Notes: generated from the sequence alone by a model not told the origin. 64,000 bases of DNA from Planctomycetota bacterium (GCA_021413865.1 JAIOPN010000014.1:186001-250000), one strand, 5' to 3'. Shown: positions 38,101 through 47,387, counted from the stretch's first letter. Numbers and translations: made by a program.

Positions 38101-39021
38101 AAACAGAGCGGCGCCGCCAGCCACGAGGGCGACACCGTCAACACCTCCTGGTTCCGCCCCAGCGGCATCCGCATCCACGGCTTCCGCGGCCTCTCCATGC
38201 CCGAGCTGATCCAGAAGGGCGACAAGATCGTGCAGTACGTCTGGCTCGATCCGAAAGAAACGCCGGACTGGGTCATGGTCGCGGTGCGCGGCGACGGCCG
38301 CTTCGCCCACAATGCCGTGCTGGGCAAGTTCGAGTACGAAAAGTTCCGCGAGCAGTACGGCAACGTCATCATGTACTCCGAGCTGGACCACTCGGCGTGG
38401 CACCTGATCAACTGGGTCTGCGACGATGAGACGTACAACCTGGCGCTCAAGTACGTGGGCAAGGCGTGGGCGGACCGGACCAAGAAGATTGCCGACGCCG
38501 GCCGCGCCGCCGTGGACGCCGCCACCTACAAGCCCGAGCACTTCCACAACGCAGGCGACAGGCCGGCGGCGGGCCAGTGGGTCCGCATCGAGATGGACGC
38601 CGAGCAATACGGCCTGGTCGGCAAGCTCGTGGACGGCTTCGCCTACCTCACCCAGAACGGCCGGGCGCTCTGGGACTACTCCGCCCTCGAACGCGACGGC
38701 AAGCCCGTCCGCGTCTTCTGCGAGGACACCACCGGCATCGACCGCGCCCTGCTCAAGAGCGTGAAGATCGGCGTGCCGGGCCTCAAGAAGGGCGACAAGG
38801 TCAAGGCCCTCTTCGAGAACCGCGAGATCACCGCCGACGACGGCGCCTTCACCGACAACTTTGAGGGCGTGGAGACCTACGGCTACGAAGGCTGGGCCAT
38901 CGAGGGCGACGTCTTCGGCTTCGTGAAAGACCCCAACCGCGAATTAGGCCGGATGCTCCCCTCGGGCTACGGCTACAAGTATGGGCCGACGTCGGTGCAT
39001 ATTTACGAGATCAAGCGGTAG
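35128..39021 (+). CDS. Giant secreted glycoside-hydrolase-like protein with two CBM-like modules
   Basis: 1297 residues from the ATG at 35128 (AGAGGA upstream; a TTG at 35110 is unlikely). Signal peptide to about residue 25. Two carbohydrate-binding jelly-roll-like modules start at NPGFEEDF (about 44) and NSGFEESDKDGRPTGW (about 214). Ig/sandwich-like region about 440-700, then a TIM-barrel-like core (about 700-1080) with EPRYLFGASHQNN, LMEQLGFMGLRLESG, MWGPMDFN and YENIIRGSAGVEMI. A C-terminal sandwich follows. The layout suggests a GH2/GH39-type enzyme on a polymer, but the catalytic acids cannot be named with confidence. Confidence 0.8.
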   Translation: MTGSTMRTAAMLCLGLTLNAFGAEAAPKPPVGREAGWTGNVVKNPGFEEDFVNGRGEGHVLSFKGDWYYNQKDLVPDYWAYKGGWSVVEKSPHSGRRCLMLAEGATVLQNYPGAVYQDGGSAWAGATNVAIKADNTKIKRAWRASIWVRGGAGSISIGGVKATAVASPEWQLLTVELPAEKAPHGLNMGVTLTGPGEFDDVVVQEQKADDANLMPNSGFEESDKDGRPTGWSTQRKYRAIGPTYYVWTDWNHWFRETRGEVRVDPLISFAGKQSLRFDVYPGDEKYVESDLINVNQAAPGMIEVGVWVRADRIMIFDIRLVDNEGAPMLGVYPISPENGGGGSSMYGNGTFGWRYIRKFFATPLNANAVKAFRVRLAARGFNAHTLDDAGTRSYCCQTGTVWWDNLTVTERGANAAAMQARGAKVQPDPAFDQEGAAADADLDLGERLYGTNTLGLGFTAAKEGSYRIRVTTTLPGASPVVTESEKVKAKKGEQIDLKADYNITQLVGDLKDQGKLRVELLRDSKKEAIADATYSFNTWPVVIDFDVSRSYSLPTENPVTTSLNLGVASGTLAKVAKLDLFLADARDTSKVVQPVTTYTDLKQAYAETLKGIADKTYPDKEFNMPTPATSVDRTNLIMLKLDLSKLKVWPHDYPVRDTVLVARGVDSSGQVLFEDKSDPFGRMEQTPKQDPIKSVEVREDGAILINGEPRYLFGASHQNNRTSHSPALMEQLGFMGLRLESGMTLEQMASMYSQYGRYLIQAKPADKQGSTQPVVTLTDEQKAALTAFVAKPGSQDGIVSYNTGGWEGTINFNDPATVAKHIETNDFIRQTTKRPVAISTGGAYTAWWLPEAKYYDIDHAETEMWGPMDFNVIFTPYMKREKKTPTAWVYLPQLYDNTPHERYRFETYENIIRGSAGVEMIQGIGDPSFNRGLDGELRYLEKPLNSLEKAPEVTFDPYISHKVTEYKDKTYILATNSGPIIMGNWKWDTTTKQSGAASHEGDTVNTSWFRPSGIRIHGFRGLSMPELIQKGDKIVQYVWLDPKETPDWVMVAVRGDGRFAHNAVLGKFEYEKFREQYGNVIMYSELDHSAWHLINWVCDDETYNLALKYVGKAWADRTKKIADAGRAAVDAATYKPEHFHNAGDRPAAGQWVRIEMDAEQYGLVGKLVDGFAYLTQNGRALWDYSALERDGKPVRVFCEDTTGIDRALLKSVKIGVPGLKKGDKVKALFENREITADDGAFTDNFEGVETYGYEGWAIEGDVFGFVKDPNRELGRMLPSGYGYKYGPTSVHIYEIKR

Positions 39022-39058
39022 CCCCCTCTCCCCCCGGGAGAGGGCCGGGGTGAGGGGA
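39022..39058. repeat. CCCTCTCCC/GGGAGAGGG hairpin
   Basis: CCCCCTCTCCCCCCGGGAGAGGG followed by GGGGTGAGGGG, directly after the stop of the giant hydrolase. Probably acts as its terminator. Same family as at 9437 and 14867. Confidence 0.7.
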
Positions 39059-39094
39059 TCACCGGCCACATGGGCGATGGAACCGCGCGACATT

Positions 39095-39300
39095 TCATCG
39101 GCCGCGGCCAAAAATATGTACTAATCCCCTTTTCTTTCCCGCCGGTGCCGGGCTTGGCGGTGTCGGGATAAACTCGTAGCTGATCGTATGCTTGCCCGCC
39201 GCCAGCGCGGTGTCGCCGCCGATATTGGTGCGCTCCAGCACGAAGAAGTTGTACTCGTGGTGCGGCTTGCCGTCCTTCATGTACACCACCCAGCCGCCTC
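39095..39300 (-). pseudogene. Arylsulfatase C-terminal remnant
   Basis: The minus strand encodes VVYMKDGKPHHEYN, FFVLERTNIGG and LAAGKHTISYEF, which match the C-terminal region of arylsulfatases (GGWALYVKDGKP...YEYNFFG.ER and L.AGKHTI...F). There is no N-terminal part, metal site or nucleophile nearby. The flank 39300-39466 has no intact gene; short frames such as MTFNDIFIAQLRDPETGKRI are seen but not identified. This is the relic of a lost sulfatase between two polysaccharide genes. Confidence 0.65.
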
Positions 39301-39466
39301 GCCAAGCTCATGGAACGCTTGTCGAAGCGGATGATCGGCGTCTCAGACGGCTTTGATCGCAACAGCACGTGTGCGGCGGTGGTTCCTGATGGCCACCATG
39401 ACGTTCAACGATATCTTTATCGCGCAGCTGCGGGACCCCGAGACCGGCAAGCGAATCTGAGATTGG

Positions 39467-41095
39467 CTACTTGACGAGGTTAGCACCGGACGACCGTGCG
39501 ATGCGCTTCCAGAGAGCCAACTGGTCGTTTTTGTAAAGAACCATCCAATCGGGCTGCCTCGCCATAGCCATGGCGGTGTTGTTTGGGAGGATCAGGTAAT
39601 CAATCTCCGGTATATCTTCCGATGGATAACCGGCGAGGATGGACTTAAGCCAGACACTTGCGCGTTCACCACGGCTCAAAAAGTCCGGCGTATTAACTAT
39701 TATAGCTATATAAGGACGCATTGCGGTGTAGGTTGCGGAAAGAAAGATCTCGCCCCCGTTCATCGTAAGCAGGACGCCGGCAAGATGCCGGTCGTTGATC
39801 CAGCGGAACATATCCCGGCTGGCGGGGCTCAGATATACACCCAATGGTTCACCCCGCCACTGCCAGGCGATGAAAGCCGCGTTGTCGAGGACAGCGAACG
39901 GCATAACGGCGGCGACGACGATCGCCACGCCGACACGGGAGATGCGCCGACGCAGCGCGACGAGTATCGCCTGGAGAGTTGGGAGCGCGAGAAGGCACAA
40001 CGACATCCAAAAGTATCCGCGAGTGAAATGGATGGGCTGATGGGGTCGAACGAACCACTCGTGCTTGGCGAGCAGGAGCGAGACCACGCAGCAGATGACC
40101 AGGAACACGATGGTGCGGTTGGGCGGCGTGTGGGCGTGGCGCCTCGGCCAGACTGCGCACAACCCAATCGGTAGTTGCGCGAGCAGCAGGAAGGAGACGG
40201 GTATCAGATAATCAGCGGTCGTCCAGATGGGGAGCATGGCACGGTGCTGCGCGAACGATTCGAGGAAGAGGACGTTGTAACCCAGAAAGCACGCCAGTAG
40301 CGCAACGGTGGTAAGCCAATGCGTCAGGGATGACCGGTTCCGGTCGGCCAGCGTGCGGTACCCGAACCACACGAAGAGGATGAGCAGTACCTGCAAGCCC
40401 GAGAATGGATGTGTCGCGGCGAGCAGTGCGCCACCCAACAGCGCCAAGCCCGGTCGATTCCTGAGAACCGCAAGCCAGACCGACGCCATGATCGCGTGAT
40501 AGAGAGCCTCGGTCGTGAAAATAACATTCCGACCCCAAGACAAGAACCACAACCCGTCCCCGGGATCAAAAGCCAGAATATTTTCGGTCATCGGGCGATG
40601 TTCAAACACGTTGGCTACGACCGCGGCAACGCACAGCACCCCCCCGCCCCACATCGCAACGAAGAACAGCAACGACCGATACCTCGGGTCCGGAAGGACT
40701 GTTTCCACCAAGCGCAGGGTGGCCCACCCACACCACAGGGCCGCGATGACGCCGAGCGTGACATACTGCAGCCCGGGATCGAATCCAAGCTTGACCACCC
40801 CGAATCCCAACAGCCAGAGGAACCAGTGGAAATAGATCGCGGGTGCTTCTGGCGATGGATCGTAGGGGTTCGGATATGACAGGCCGTTCCCTCGCTCGAA
40901 GATCGCGCGACCATGGGCGGTATATTTGGGCTGGTCTTCCTGGATGAAACCCGTCGCCCCCTCCTGCGCGACGTAATGGGCCGCATACAGGCTCAGGAAC
41001 GGCAACACCGCGGCGACGATGCAGAGCCACCGGGTCAGATGCCGCCGCCTCGACGCACGGACCTGTGGCGTGGTGGGGCTTGTCCCATCGGTCAT
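39467..41095 (-). CDS. GT-C-like multi-spanning membrane protein
   Basis: 542 residues from the ATG of MTDGTSPTTP, AAGGAA upstream. About 10 to 12 hydrophobic segments. The first (about 20-40) is followed by an acidic loop GATGFIQEDQPKYTAHGRAIFERG, which has the loop-1 position of lipid-linked GT-C glycosyltransferases (ArnT/PMT type). The C-terminus is a soluble domain of about 100 residues. It could transfer a sugar from a polyprenyl carrier to protein or glycan, but no donor motif is decisive; an unknown membrane protein is the alternative. Confidence 0.7.
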   Translation of the reverse strand: MTDGTSPTTPQVRASRRRHLTRWLCIVAAVLPFLSLYAAHYVAQEGATGFIQEDQPKYTAHGRAIFERGNGLSYPNPYDPSPEAPAIYFHWFLWLLGFGVVKLGFDPGLQYVTLGVIAALWCGWATLRLVETVLPDPRYRSLLFFVAMWGGGVLCVAAVVANVFEHRPMTENILAFDPGDGLWFLSWGRNVIFTTEALYHAIMASVWLAVLRNRPGLALLGGALLAATHPFSGLQVLLILFVWFGYRTLADRNRSSLTHWLTTVALLACFLGYNVLFLESFAQHRAMLPIWTTADYLIPVSFLLLAQLPIGLCAVWPRRHAHTPPNRTIVFLVICCVVSLLLAKHEWFVRPHQPIHFTRGYFWMSLCLLALPTLQAILVALRRRISRVGVAIVVAAVMPFAVLDNAAFIAWQWRGEPLGVYLSPASRDMFRWINDRHLAGVLLTMNGGEIFLSATYTAMRPYIAIIVNTPDFLSRGERASVWLKSILAGYPSEDIPEIDYLILPNNTAMAMARQPDWMVLYKNDQLALWKRIARSSGANLVK

Positions 41096-41190
41096 GCGAC
41101 ACGTTCCTTCGGATGCGATGACGGCCGGATGCCGCGGGAATCGCCTAGGCTGCACAGCATATCGCGATGTTCGGGCTTCAGCGTAGGGAC

Positions 41191-41219
41191 AAGAAATAGG
41201 GACGGGAATGCTCTGTCCC
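41191..41219. repeat. Short repeat AAGAAATAGGGACGGGA, copy 2
   Basis: 17 bp identical to 10468-10484, here in the gap between the GT-C-like gene and the next gene. It contains GGGAC and, after ATGCTCT, GTCCC, so it can fold. A GC-rich run CCCCCCCCCGCCG follows. Confidence 0.6.
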
Positions 41220-41368
41220 CCCCCCGCCGACCGCTGGCGGTTTCCCCCCGATTGCATCACAATGCGATTTCCGACCCCGGCGGTACGAAACGCCGGCCGG
41301 CGTCGCTAGGTGATTGCCCTTCGATCAGTTCCAAGGGCTTTGAGTCAAACCGATCCAGGAGATACCGC

Positions 41369-44300
41369 ATGCAGAATCGGACCATTGTCGCGTGGACGTC
41401 GGCCCTGGCTTTGGCCGGGCTGTTCGCCTGCGCCCAGACCTCCCCGAAGGCCGAGCAGGCGACCGCCGCCGAGGTCACGACGCCCGCGAAGGCCACGGTC
41501 GCCGTGGCGCAGGCCTCCGTTGCCGTCACCGAGGAATCCAAGCCCGCGTCGGCGTGGAACCCGCAGCCCGTGCGCGTTTACGCCGGGCCCGACGTGGTCC
41601 AGCCCGTCGCGACGACCGACAAGGAGCCCGCGTTGATCGTCGCCGAGGGCGAGTTCTTCCGCGTGCAGGACAAGAAGGGCTGGCAGGTCGTCCACCAGGA
41701 CGACAGCTACGCCAGCCACACCTACGGCGGCATGTGGGAGATGAACGGCGGCCTGCTGGGCGCGCCGGCGGCGAGCGAGGGCTCCGTCGCCGTCCGCAAG
41801 ATCAACGTCGCCACGGCCGGCGACTACCGCGTCTGGAGCAAGTATCAGTCCCCCCCCTACTTCAACTACAACCACCGCGTCGAGGTGCTGCAGAACGGCA
41901 GCGTCGTTTACACCTACGACTACGGCTCGGTGGACCACGAGCGGTTCTACAGCTTTGCCGGCGCTTACGGCGCCCCGCAGATCAAGCAGCAGTGGTGGTT
42001 CTGGGGCGTTGACCACGATGCCGCCGAGGCCCCCAAGGGCAAGTTCGCCCACCTGGCGGCCGGCCCGGCGGAGATCCGCCTGACCACGCTCAAGAACCCC
42101 GCCCCCGCCGGCGACCGCTTCGTTGACACCGTCATCCTCACCACCGAGCCGACCGACACCTACAAGGGCTACAAGCCCTACGGCTCGGGCAGCCCGTTCA
42201 TCATGGAGGCGATCCGCAACTCGCAGGTCTGGGCCCGCTTCAAGAACAACTCCGGCGCCCCCGCGCAGCTCGCCGCCTCGACCGCCGGCCACCTGCAGCC
42301 GCAGTACGGCGGTCAGAACGCCACCTTCCCCGCCGTCCCCGTCGCACCCGGCCAGTGGAGCGAGTGGTTCAACATCGCCTCCATCTGCCGCCTGGCCCAC
42401 GAAGAGGGCGTCTTCCTTACGATCCCCGCCGGCGCTTCCTTCGACCTCGAAGTTGCACGTAGCCAGAACGGTTCCGACAAGATCGGCGCCGTCACGGTCA
42501 CCAGCGGCGACACGCTGATCCTCCCCATCGACGTCGCCTGGAACCTCGACGCCAAGATCAAGACCTCCAGGCAGAACGCCGAGGAACTGACCGCGCTGGC
42601 CAAGACCAAGTGGCGCCGCGCCAACGGCGGCAAGAAGCCCGAGCAGATCGCCTACTACGGCGCGTTCAACACCGGCGGCAAGCCCTGGGTCAACGACTTC
42701 AAGGACGCCCTGGGTTACAACACCCAGCTCCCGGGCAACTACGTCCACCTCAAGCGCGACGGCTACCACCAGCACACCCACACCCCGGGCGAGATGGATG
42801 CCTTAGTCGCGCAGCTCACCCCCGAGCAGAAGGCCAACTTCCGCATCCTCTCCTTCGGTGACGAGATCAGCGTCGGTGAGATCGACTTCAACTCCCCGCA
42901 GTACGTCGAGCCCTTCCGTGCATGGCTCAAGGCCCACAACCTGACCAAGGCCGACCTGGGCGTCGAGCCCTCCGAGGCCAAGCTCACCAAGGACACGGCC
43001 CAGCCCCGCCTCCGCTGGTACTCCAACATCTTCAACGAGGAGACCAAGTTCGGTGAGTTCGCCGCCATGACCAAGAAGGCCGAGACCGAGCTCAACAAGG
43101 ACGTCCTCACCGGCGCCAACTACTCGCCGCACGGTGCGGCGATGTACTACGGCCCGATCTTCCAGTGGATCGACATCTTCAAGTTCCGCGGCATGTCCGC
43201 CTACTGGACCGAGGACTACATCTTCTCCGTCGCCGAGCCCCCGCAGATGATCGGCTGGATGCTCGCCACGGCCCGCTGCGCGGTGAAGTACCACACCCTG
43301 CCCATCCACTTCTACGTCATGCCGCACGCCCCGGGCCAGACCGCGGACAACCTCCGCCGCAACATGGTCTACGCCATCGGCGGCGGCGCCACGCAGATCG
43401 ACAGCTTCTGGGTCGCCCCGGCCGAGAACTACACCGAGAACTCCGTGGCCTGGGCCTACCCCGACAGCTTCAAGGCCATCGCCGAGTCCATCTACGACTC
43501 GGGCGAGGTCGAGAACATCGCCGTGGGCGGGAAGTTCCGCAAGGCCCGCGTCGCCGTCGTCCTCTCCAAGGCGACCGACTTCAACGAACGCTCCCTCAAG
43601 GTTGACCCCAAGGACGACCCCTTCACCAGCCAGTGCCAGATGGATTTCGGCTGGCTCCAGCAGACACTGTGCCGCAAGGACGCCCAGGGCGTCTGGCTTT
43701 CGCTGCGTAACTCTCAGCACGGCGTGGACCTGATCACCGAGGACGACATCAAGGACGGCGTGAACGGCAAGGACATCCTCGCCAACTACGACGTCATCTA
43801 CTTTTCCGGCGAGTGGGTCGAAGACCACGCCGCCAAACGCCTCGACGCGTGGGTGAAGGACGGCGGCGTGCTCTACGCCTGTGCCGGCGTGGGTCACCTC
43901 AACCAGTACGGCGAGCCCGAGACCGCCCTGCTCAAGCTCCTGGGCCTCAAGTCCGTCACGACCCAGAAGAACGCGCTGAACCCCCGCCCGCTGCTGGAGA
44001 CGGCGTTGATCAAGCCGATCGACACCATCACCCTTGACGGCGTCAAGATCCCCGCAGTTGCGATGAAGCAGGTCCTCACCCCCGCCGACACCAAGGTGAT
44101 CGGCACCTGGAGCGACGGGTCGGCCGCCGTCACCGTGCGTGACTACGGCAAGGGCAAGGCCATCGCCGTCGGCACCCTCCCCGGCACGGGTTACATCCAC
44201 AGCGCCGCCAAGGTCACCCCCTGGGCACGCGGCGGCCGCCACATGGTCTACTCGCTGATGACCAGCGACCCGGACAAGAACAAGCTCATCAACCTGGGCG

Positions 44301-44575
44301 TCGACGCCAAGCCCGGCCTCGAACGCGAGGTCGTCTCTTCCGCCACCGGCGTCGAAGGTCTCCTGATCGACAACGAAAAGGGCACCCTCGTCACCCTCAT
44401 CAACTGGAACAAGGAGCCGGTCAAGGGTGCGACGATCAGCGTCCGCGTCCCCTTCAAGCCCAAGTCCGCACGCTCCGTCCAGGGCCAGAAGTCGGTGGAT
44501 GTCACCTACGCCGACGGCGTGGCGACCTTCACCATCGACCTGACCGAGGCGGATTACGTTGTCCTCGCGAAGTAA
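41369..44575 (+). CDS. Giant exported GH42-like glycosidase
   Basis: 1068 residues from the ATG at 41369, AGGAGA upstream. Signal with a lipobox-like LFAC (Cys21). Residues about 90-260 form a beta-rich module typical of CBM-like domains. The middle (about 420-720) looks like a TIM barrel, with ILSFGDEISVGEIDF as a candidate acid/base Glu. The C-terminal part (about 770-930) has the GATase-like trimerisation fold of GH42 enzymes (NYDVIYFSGEWVEDHAAKRL, VKDGGVLYACAGVG). Codon use is strongly biased to C-ending codons, and a clean terminator follows, suggesting high expression. Substrate unknown. Confidence 0.8.
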   Translation: MQNRTIVAWTSALALAGLFACAQTSPKAEQATAAEVTTPAKATVAVAQASVAVTEESKPASAWNPQPVRVYAGPDVVQPVATTDKEPALIVAEGEFFRVQDKKGWQVVHQDDSYASHTYGGMWEMNGGLLGAPAASEGSVAVRKINVATAGDYRVWSKYQSPPYFNYNHRVEVLQNGSVVYTYDYGSVDHERFYSFAGAYGAPQIKQQWWFWGVDHDAAEAPKGKFAHLAAGPAEIRLTTLKNPAPAGDRFVDTVILTTEPTDTYKGYKPYGSGSPFIMEAIRNSQVWARFKNNSGAPAQLAASTAGHLQPQYGGQNATFPAVPVAPGQWSEWFNIASICRLAHEEGVFLTIPAGASFDLEVARSQNGSDKIGAVTVTSGDTLILPIDVAWNLDAKIKTSRQNAEELTALAKTKWRRANGGKKPEQIAYYGAFNTGGKPWVNDFKDALGYNTQLPGNYVHLKRDGYHQHTHTPGEMDALVAQLTPEQKANFRILSFGDEISVGEIDFNSPQYVEPFRAWLKAHNLTKADLGVEPSEAKLTKDTAQPRLRWYSNIFNEETKFGEFAAMTKKAETELNKDVLTGANYSPHGAAMYYGPIFQWIDIFKFRGMSAYWTEDYIFSVAEPPQMIGWMLATARCAVKYHTLPIHFYVMPHAPGQTADNLRRNMVYAIGGGATQIDSFWVAPAENYTENSVAWAYPDSFKAIAESIYDSGEVENIAVGGKFRKARVAVVLSKATDFNERSLKVDPKDDPFTSQCQMDFGWLQQTLCRKDAQGVWLSLRNSQHGVDLITEDDIKDGVNGKDILANYDVIYFSGEWVEDHAAKRLDAWVKDGGVLYACAGVGHLNQYGEPETALLKLLGLKSVTTQKNALNPRPLLETALIKPIDTITLDGVKIPAVAMKQVLTPADTKVIGTWSDGSAAVTVRDYGKGKAIAVGTLPGTGYIHSAAKVTPWARGGRHMVYSLMTSDPDKNKLINLGVDAKPGLEREVVSSATGVEGLLIDNEKGTLVTLINWNKEPVKGATISVRVPFKPKSARSVQGQKSVDVTYADGVATFTIDLTEADYVVLAK

Positions 44576-44648
44576 CCCGCCCCGACCGGGCATGGTCGCT
44601 TGAGCAACCATGCCCCACGAGCCGGGACATCAGGTTTGCCAACCAAAG

Positions 44649-44682
44649 AGAACCGCCTTCACCCGAAGGCGGTTCTTTTTTT
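44649..44682 (+). terminator. Strong rho-independent terminator
   Basis: AGAACCGCCTTC and GAAGGCGGTTCT form a perfect 12-bp stem with loop ACCC, running into seven T. It ends the GH42-like transcript. Confidence 0.95.
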
Positions 44683-45099
44683 AGTCCCGATGGGATGTGA
44701 AAACAGGCAATCTGTAACGCCTTGCTTCTATGGTATTTGCGTTAGATATCGGACTTCTTTGGGACCGAGAACCATGGTGGGCGACGCCGGCCGGGCCGGG
44801 ATTGAGCGGATGACCGACAGCCGATCACTAACACTCCGCACCGACAAACAATTGTAAGATATTATAAAATATGAACTAATAATCCATTATTGAGTCGCGT
44901 CTGCCTTTGCCTGACACGCTTTGATGCCGCTGAACAGTCTGGCAGATGAGCAAAGTTCACTCCCGTCCCATTCTCATCTTTTTGCTTGCCCGTGTTGCTT
45001 TGTTGAAGTAAATTTGGACAGTTCGCCCGCTGGGAGGAGAAAGAGCTCCCCAGTGAGGCTTGTGCGGGGATCGCTTCACTTCACGAAGGGAGATCTTGT
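44683..45099. promoter_or_regulatory. Gene-free region upstream of the PEP-CTERM genes
   Basis: No gene is seen. It has an AT-rich island (44847-44890, ATTGTAAGATATTATAAAAT) unlike the rest of the window, which should contain a promoter. A hairpin CTGGGAG / CTCCCCAG (45030-45053) lies 47 bp before the first PEP-CTERM gene, in its likely leader. No specific promoter is assigned. Confidence 0.45.
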
Positions 45100-46248
45100 A
45101 TGGTCCGCTCCACTGGCAAACTTCTGACCGCTCTGATGGCGACGGGCATTGTCGCCTCCATGGTTGCCCCCGCTTCCGCGGTGGTCAACATCATCGATAA
45201 CGCCGGAGCTGTCAGCTCCACCGGCACGCCGGGCACCAACGAAAACCGCTGGGTCGTGAACTCGCCGGGCCTGCTGAGCCTGGACAACGGCACGCCCGCC
45301 AGCCTCGCCGGCCGCGTGCTCAAGAACAGCGACGAGACCGCCGGCGGCAACGCCGGCTCCCCCGGCGGCAACGTCGAGCTGGGCATCCTGGACTCAGGTG
45401 CGCAGTCCACCGCCTGGCACGCCGGTGACGCCAGCCTCATCGACACCCTCTCGGGCAAGCTCGGCTCCGCCGACGTGAGCCTCCGCACCGTCACTGCGGT
45501 CGATTGGTTCGGCGCCGACGGCGTCACCGCCTACGGTGACGGCGACGCCGCCAACGCTTGGTTCGGCAGCCTGCTGACCTACTACAATCTCGACGGCACG
45601 ACCACCGCCGCCGAAAAGGCGCTGGTCTTCAACGCCTTCGTCGCCCAGGACGGCTTCTTCCGCCTCTCCGACCCCAACGTCTCTTACGTTCTGCGTGATT
45701 CCAACATCGACACCGACCCCAGCGTCGTCCACGTCGGCCTGGCCGGCGGCGGCAGCGGCCCCGACTCGCCCAACATGAGCACTATCGCCACCGGTGCGGT
45801 CAACGCATACTTTGATGGCTTGGTCGCTCAGGTCAACGCCGCCCTGGCCGCGCAGATCGCCGCGATCAACGCGAACGGCGCGCTCACCCCGCAGCAAAAG
45901 GCGGCCCTCATCGCCCAGGCTCAGGCCGCCGCTGCCGCCCAGATCGCCGCCATCGAGGCTCAGCGCACCGCCACTCTGGCCAAAATCCCCAGCGACCTGG
46001 CCGCCTCCGAAGTCGCCATGTTCTCCTACACCGGTATCTCGCCCCAGCTCATCTACGGCTTCGCCCACACCGCCTCGGGCCTGGCCACCGATGACAACAC
46101 CCGCTCCTACACCCAGAACTTCGACATCCCCATCCAGGTTCCCGGCCAGCCCGGCGAGACGCCGGTCCCCGAGCCCCTCTCAGCCGGCCTGCTGACCCTC
46201 GCCCTCGCGGGTCTGGGTGCCAAGGCCTTCGGCCGCCGCAGCCGCTAA
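45100..46248 (+). CDS. PEP-CTERM-anchored exported protein 1
   Basis: 382 residues, GGGAG upstream of the ATG. Signal peptide to about residue 27. C-terminal sorting tag VPEP, a hydrophobic helix (LLTLALAGLGAKAF) and RRSR, as processed by exosortase. The body is paralogous to the next PEP-CTERM gene: NPGG.N.EL, DWFG, ...FFRLSDPNVSYV..., VHVGLAGG, and a late GFAHTASGLATDDNTRS. It carries an extra Ala/Gln-rich helix (about 240-300, LAAQIAAINANG and QAQAAAAAQIAAIEAQ) that the paralogue lacks. Surface role unknown. Confidence 0.88.
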   Translation: MVRSTGKLLTALMATGIVASMVAPASAVVNIIDNAGAVSSTGTPGTNENRWVVNSPGLLSLDNGTPASLAGRVLKNSDETAGGNAGSPGGNVELGILDSGAQSTAWHAGDASLIDTLSGKLGSADVSLRTVTAVDWFGADGVTAYGDGDAANAWFGSLLTYYNLDGTTTAAEKALVFNAFVAQDGFFRLSDPNVSYVLRDSNIDTDPSVVHVGLAGGGSGPDSPNMSTIATGAVNAYFDGLVAQVNAALAAQIAAINANGALTPQQKAALIAQAQAAAAAQIAAIEAQRTATLAKIPSDLAASEVAMFSYTGISPQLIYGFAHTASGLATDDNTRSYTQNFDIPIQVPGQPGETPVPEPLSAGLLTLALAGLGAKAFGRRSR

Positions 46249-46278
46249 TCACCGACCTCTGAACAACCCGTGCATACC

Positions 46279-46317
46279 CCGAGGCCGTCGGCAACCCCGA
46301 CGGCCTCGGTTGTTTTA
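46279..46317 (+). terminator. Rho-independent terminator after PEP-CTERM gene 1
   Basis: CCGAGGCCGTCGG and CCGACGGCCTCGG form a perfect 13-bp stem (loop CAACC), followed by TTGTTTT. Confidence 0.9.
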
Positions 46318-46399
46318 ATCCGCACCAGGGCCAGAAAAACCGCCTGAACCGATTGCAACGGCCCCAACCGGGGGTACCTATAACATTGGAGAAAAAGCG

Positions 46400-47386
46400 A
46401 TGCGCACCCAATCTATCGTTACAGCCCTGTCCGCCGCCCTCACGATCACCACCGCCGCCCTGGCCGCGGACATCCCCATGACCGGGAGCACGATCGTCAG
46501 CAACCCCTCGGGCTCCACCACCGCCGGGACCAATTACGACCTCTGGAAAGAGACCGCCGGAGTCCTGGCCGTCAACAACGCCGAACCCCTGGCCAACATC
46601 CTCGCCGGCAACGCCGCCGCACCCGGCGGCAACGCCGAACTCTTCGCCAACAGCGAGAACGGCACGTTCAACTCCGTCAGCCCCGTGGGCGCCTTCCGGA
46701 CGACCGCCCGGATCGGCATCTCGGGCACCGTCAACACCAACCCCATCACGGTCAACAGCGTGAACGGCAACGACTGGTTCACCACCTACGGCGGCTCGCC
46801 GGTCTATGACCCTACCTATTCCGCCACGCCCAACACCTTGGCGCGGCAGTGGTTCAAGGATTTCTTCGACTACTACCAGTTCGATGCCGTCCTGGCCGGC
46901 GTGGGCGTCTCCGCGGGGACGATCGCCACCGAGAAGACCAACCTCTACAACAACTTCGCTGCCGCGGGCCAGTTCGCCCGCATCTCCGACCCCAACATCT
47001 CCTACGTCAACATGGACAGCCTCACGACGTACGTCCACGTCGGCCTGGCGGGCAGCCAGTCGTACATCAAGACCTTCATCGTCGCCTACATCGCAGGCTC
47101 CGCGAATCTCACCCCCACCCAGAAGCTCGCGCTGATCGGCAACCCCGTGAACCCCAGCGATGGCATCGTGGACCTGATCGACATCCAGGCCAGCGAGGTC
47201 TTCCAAGCCACCTACAAAGGCGCGACCTACAACCGCTACGGCTTCAAGGGCACCGCCACCGGGCTGACCACGGCGGACGCCACCGAGTCCTTCGGCCTGA
47301 ACTTCGACCTGGTCATCCCCGAGCCGGCATCGCTCTCGCTGATCGCCATGGGCGGCCTGCTCATGCTCTCGCGCCGGCGCCGCTGA
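46400..47386 (+). CDS. PEP-CTERM-anchored exported protein 2
   Basis: 328 residues. Signal peptide to about residue 23. C-terminal sorting tag IPEPASLSLIAMGGLLMLSRRRR. It shares with protein 1 the blocks APGGNAEL, NDWFTTYGG, ARISDPNISYVNMD, VHVGLAGS, LTPTQKLALIGN and YGFKGTATGLTTADATES, so the two are tandem paralogues. It has its own leader after the terminator of gene 1. The stop is 1 bp from the convergent CPBP protease gene. Confidence 0.88.
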   Translation: MRTQSIVTALSAALTITTAALAADIPMTGSTIVSNPSGSTTAGTNYDLWKETAGVLAVNNAEPLANILAGNAAAPGGNAELFANSENGTFNSVSPVGAFRTTARIGISGTVNTNPITVNSVNGNDWFTTYGGSPVYDPTYSATPNTLARQWFKDFFDYYQFDAVLAGVGVSAGTIATEKTNLYNNFAAAGQFARISDPNISYVNMDSLTTYVHVGLAGSQSYIKTFIVAYIAGSANLTPTQKLALIGNPVNPSDGIVDLIDIQASEVFQATYKGATYNRYGFKGTATGLTTADATESFGLNFDLVIPEPASLSLIAMGGLLMLSRRRR

Positions 47387-47387
47387 A

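Noticed and set aside
36811-38607. Minus-strand open frame of 598 codons opposite the giant hydrolase
   Set aside because: Antisense to a well supported secreted protein; Val/Gly/Asp-rich composition without motifs.
42803-44611. Minus-strand open frame of 602 codons opposite the GH42-like gene
   Set aside because: Mirror of strongly biased C-ending codons on the plus strand; no homologous features.
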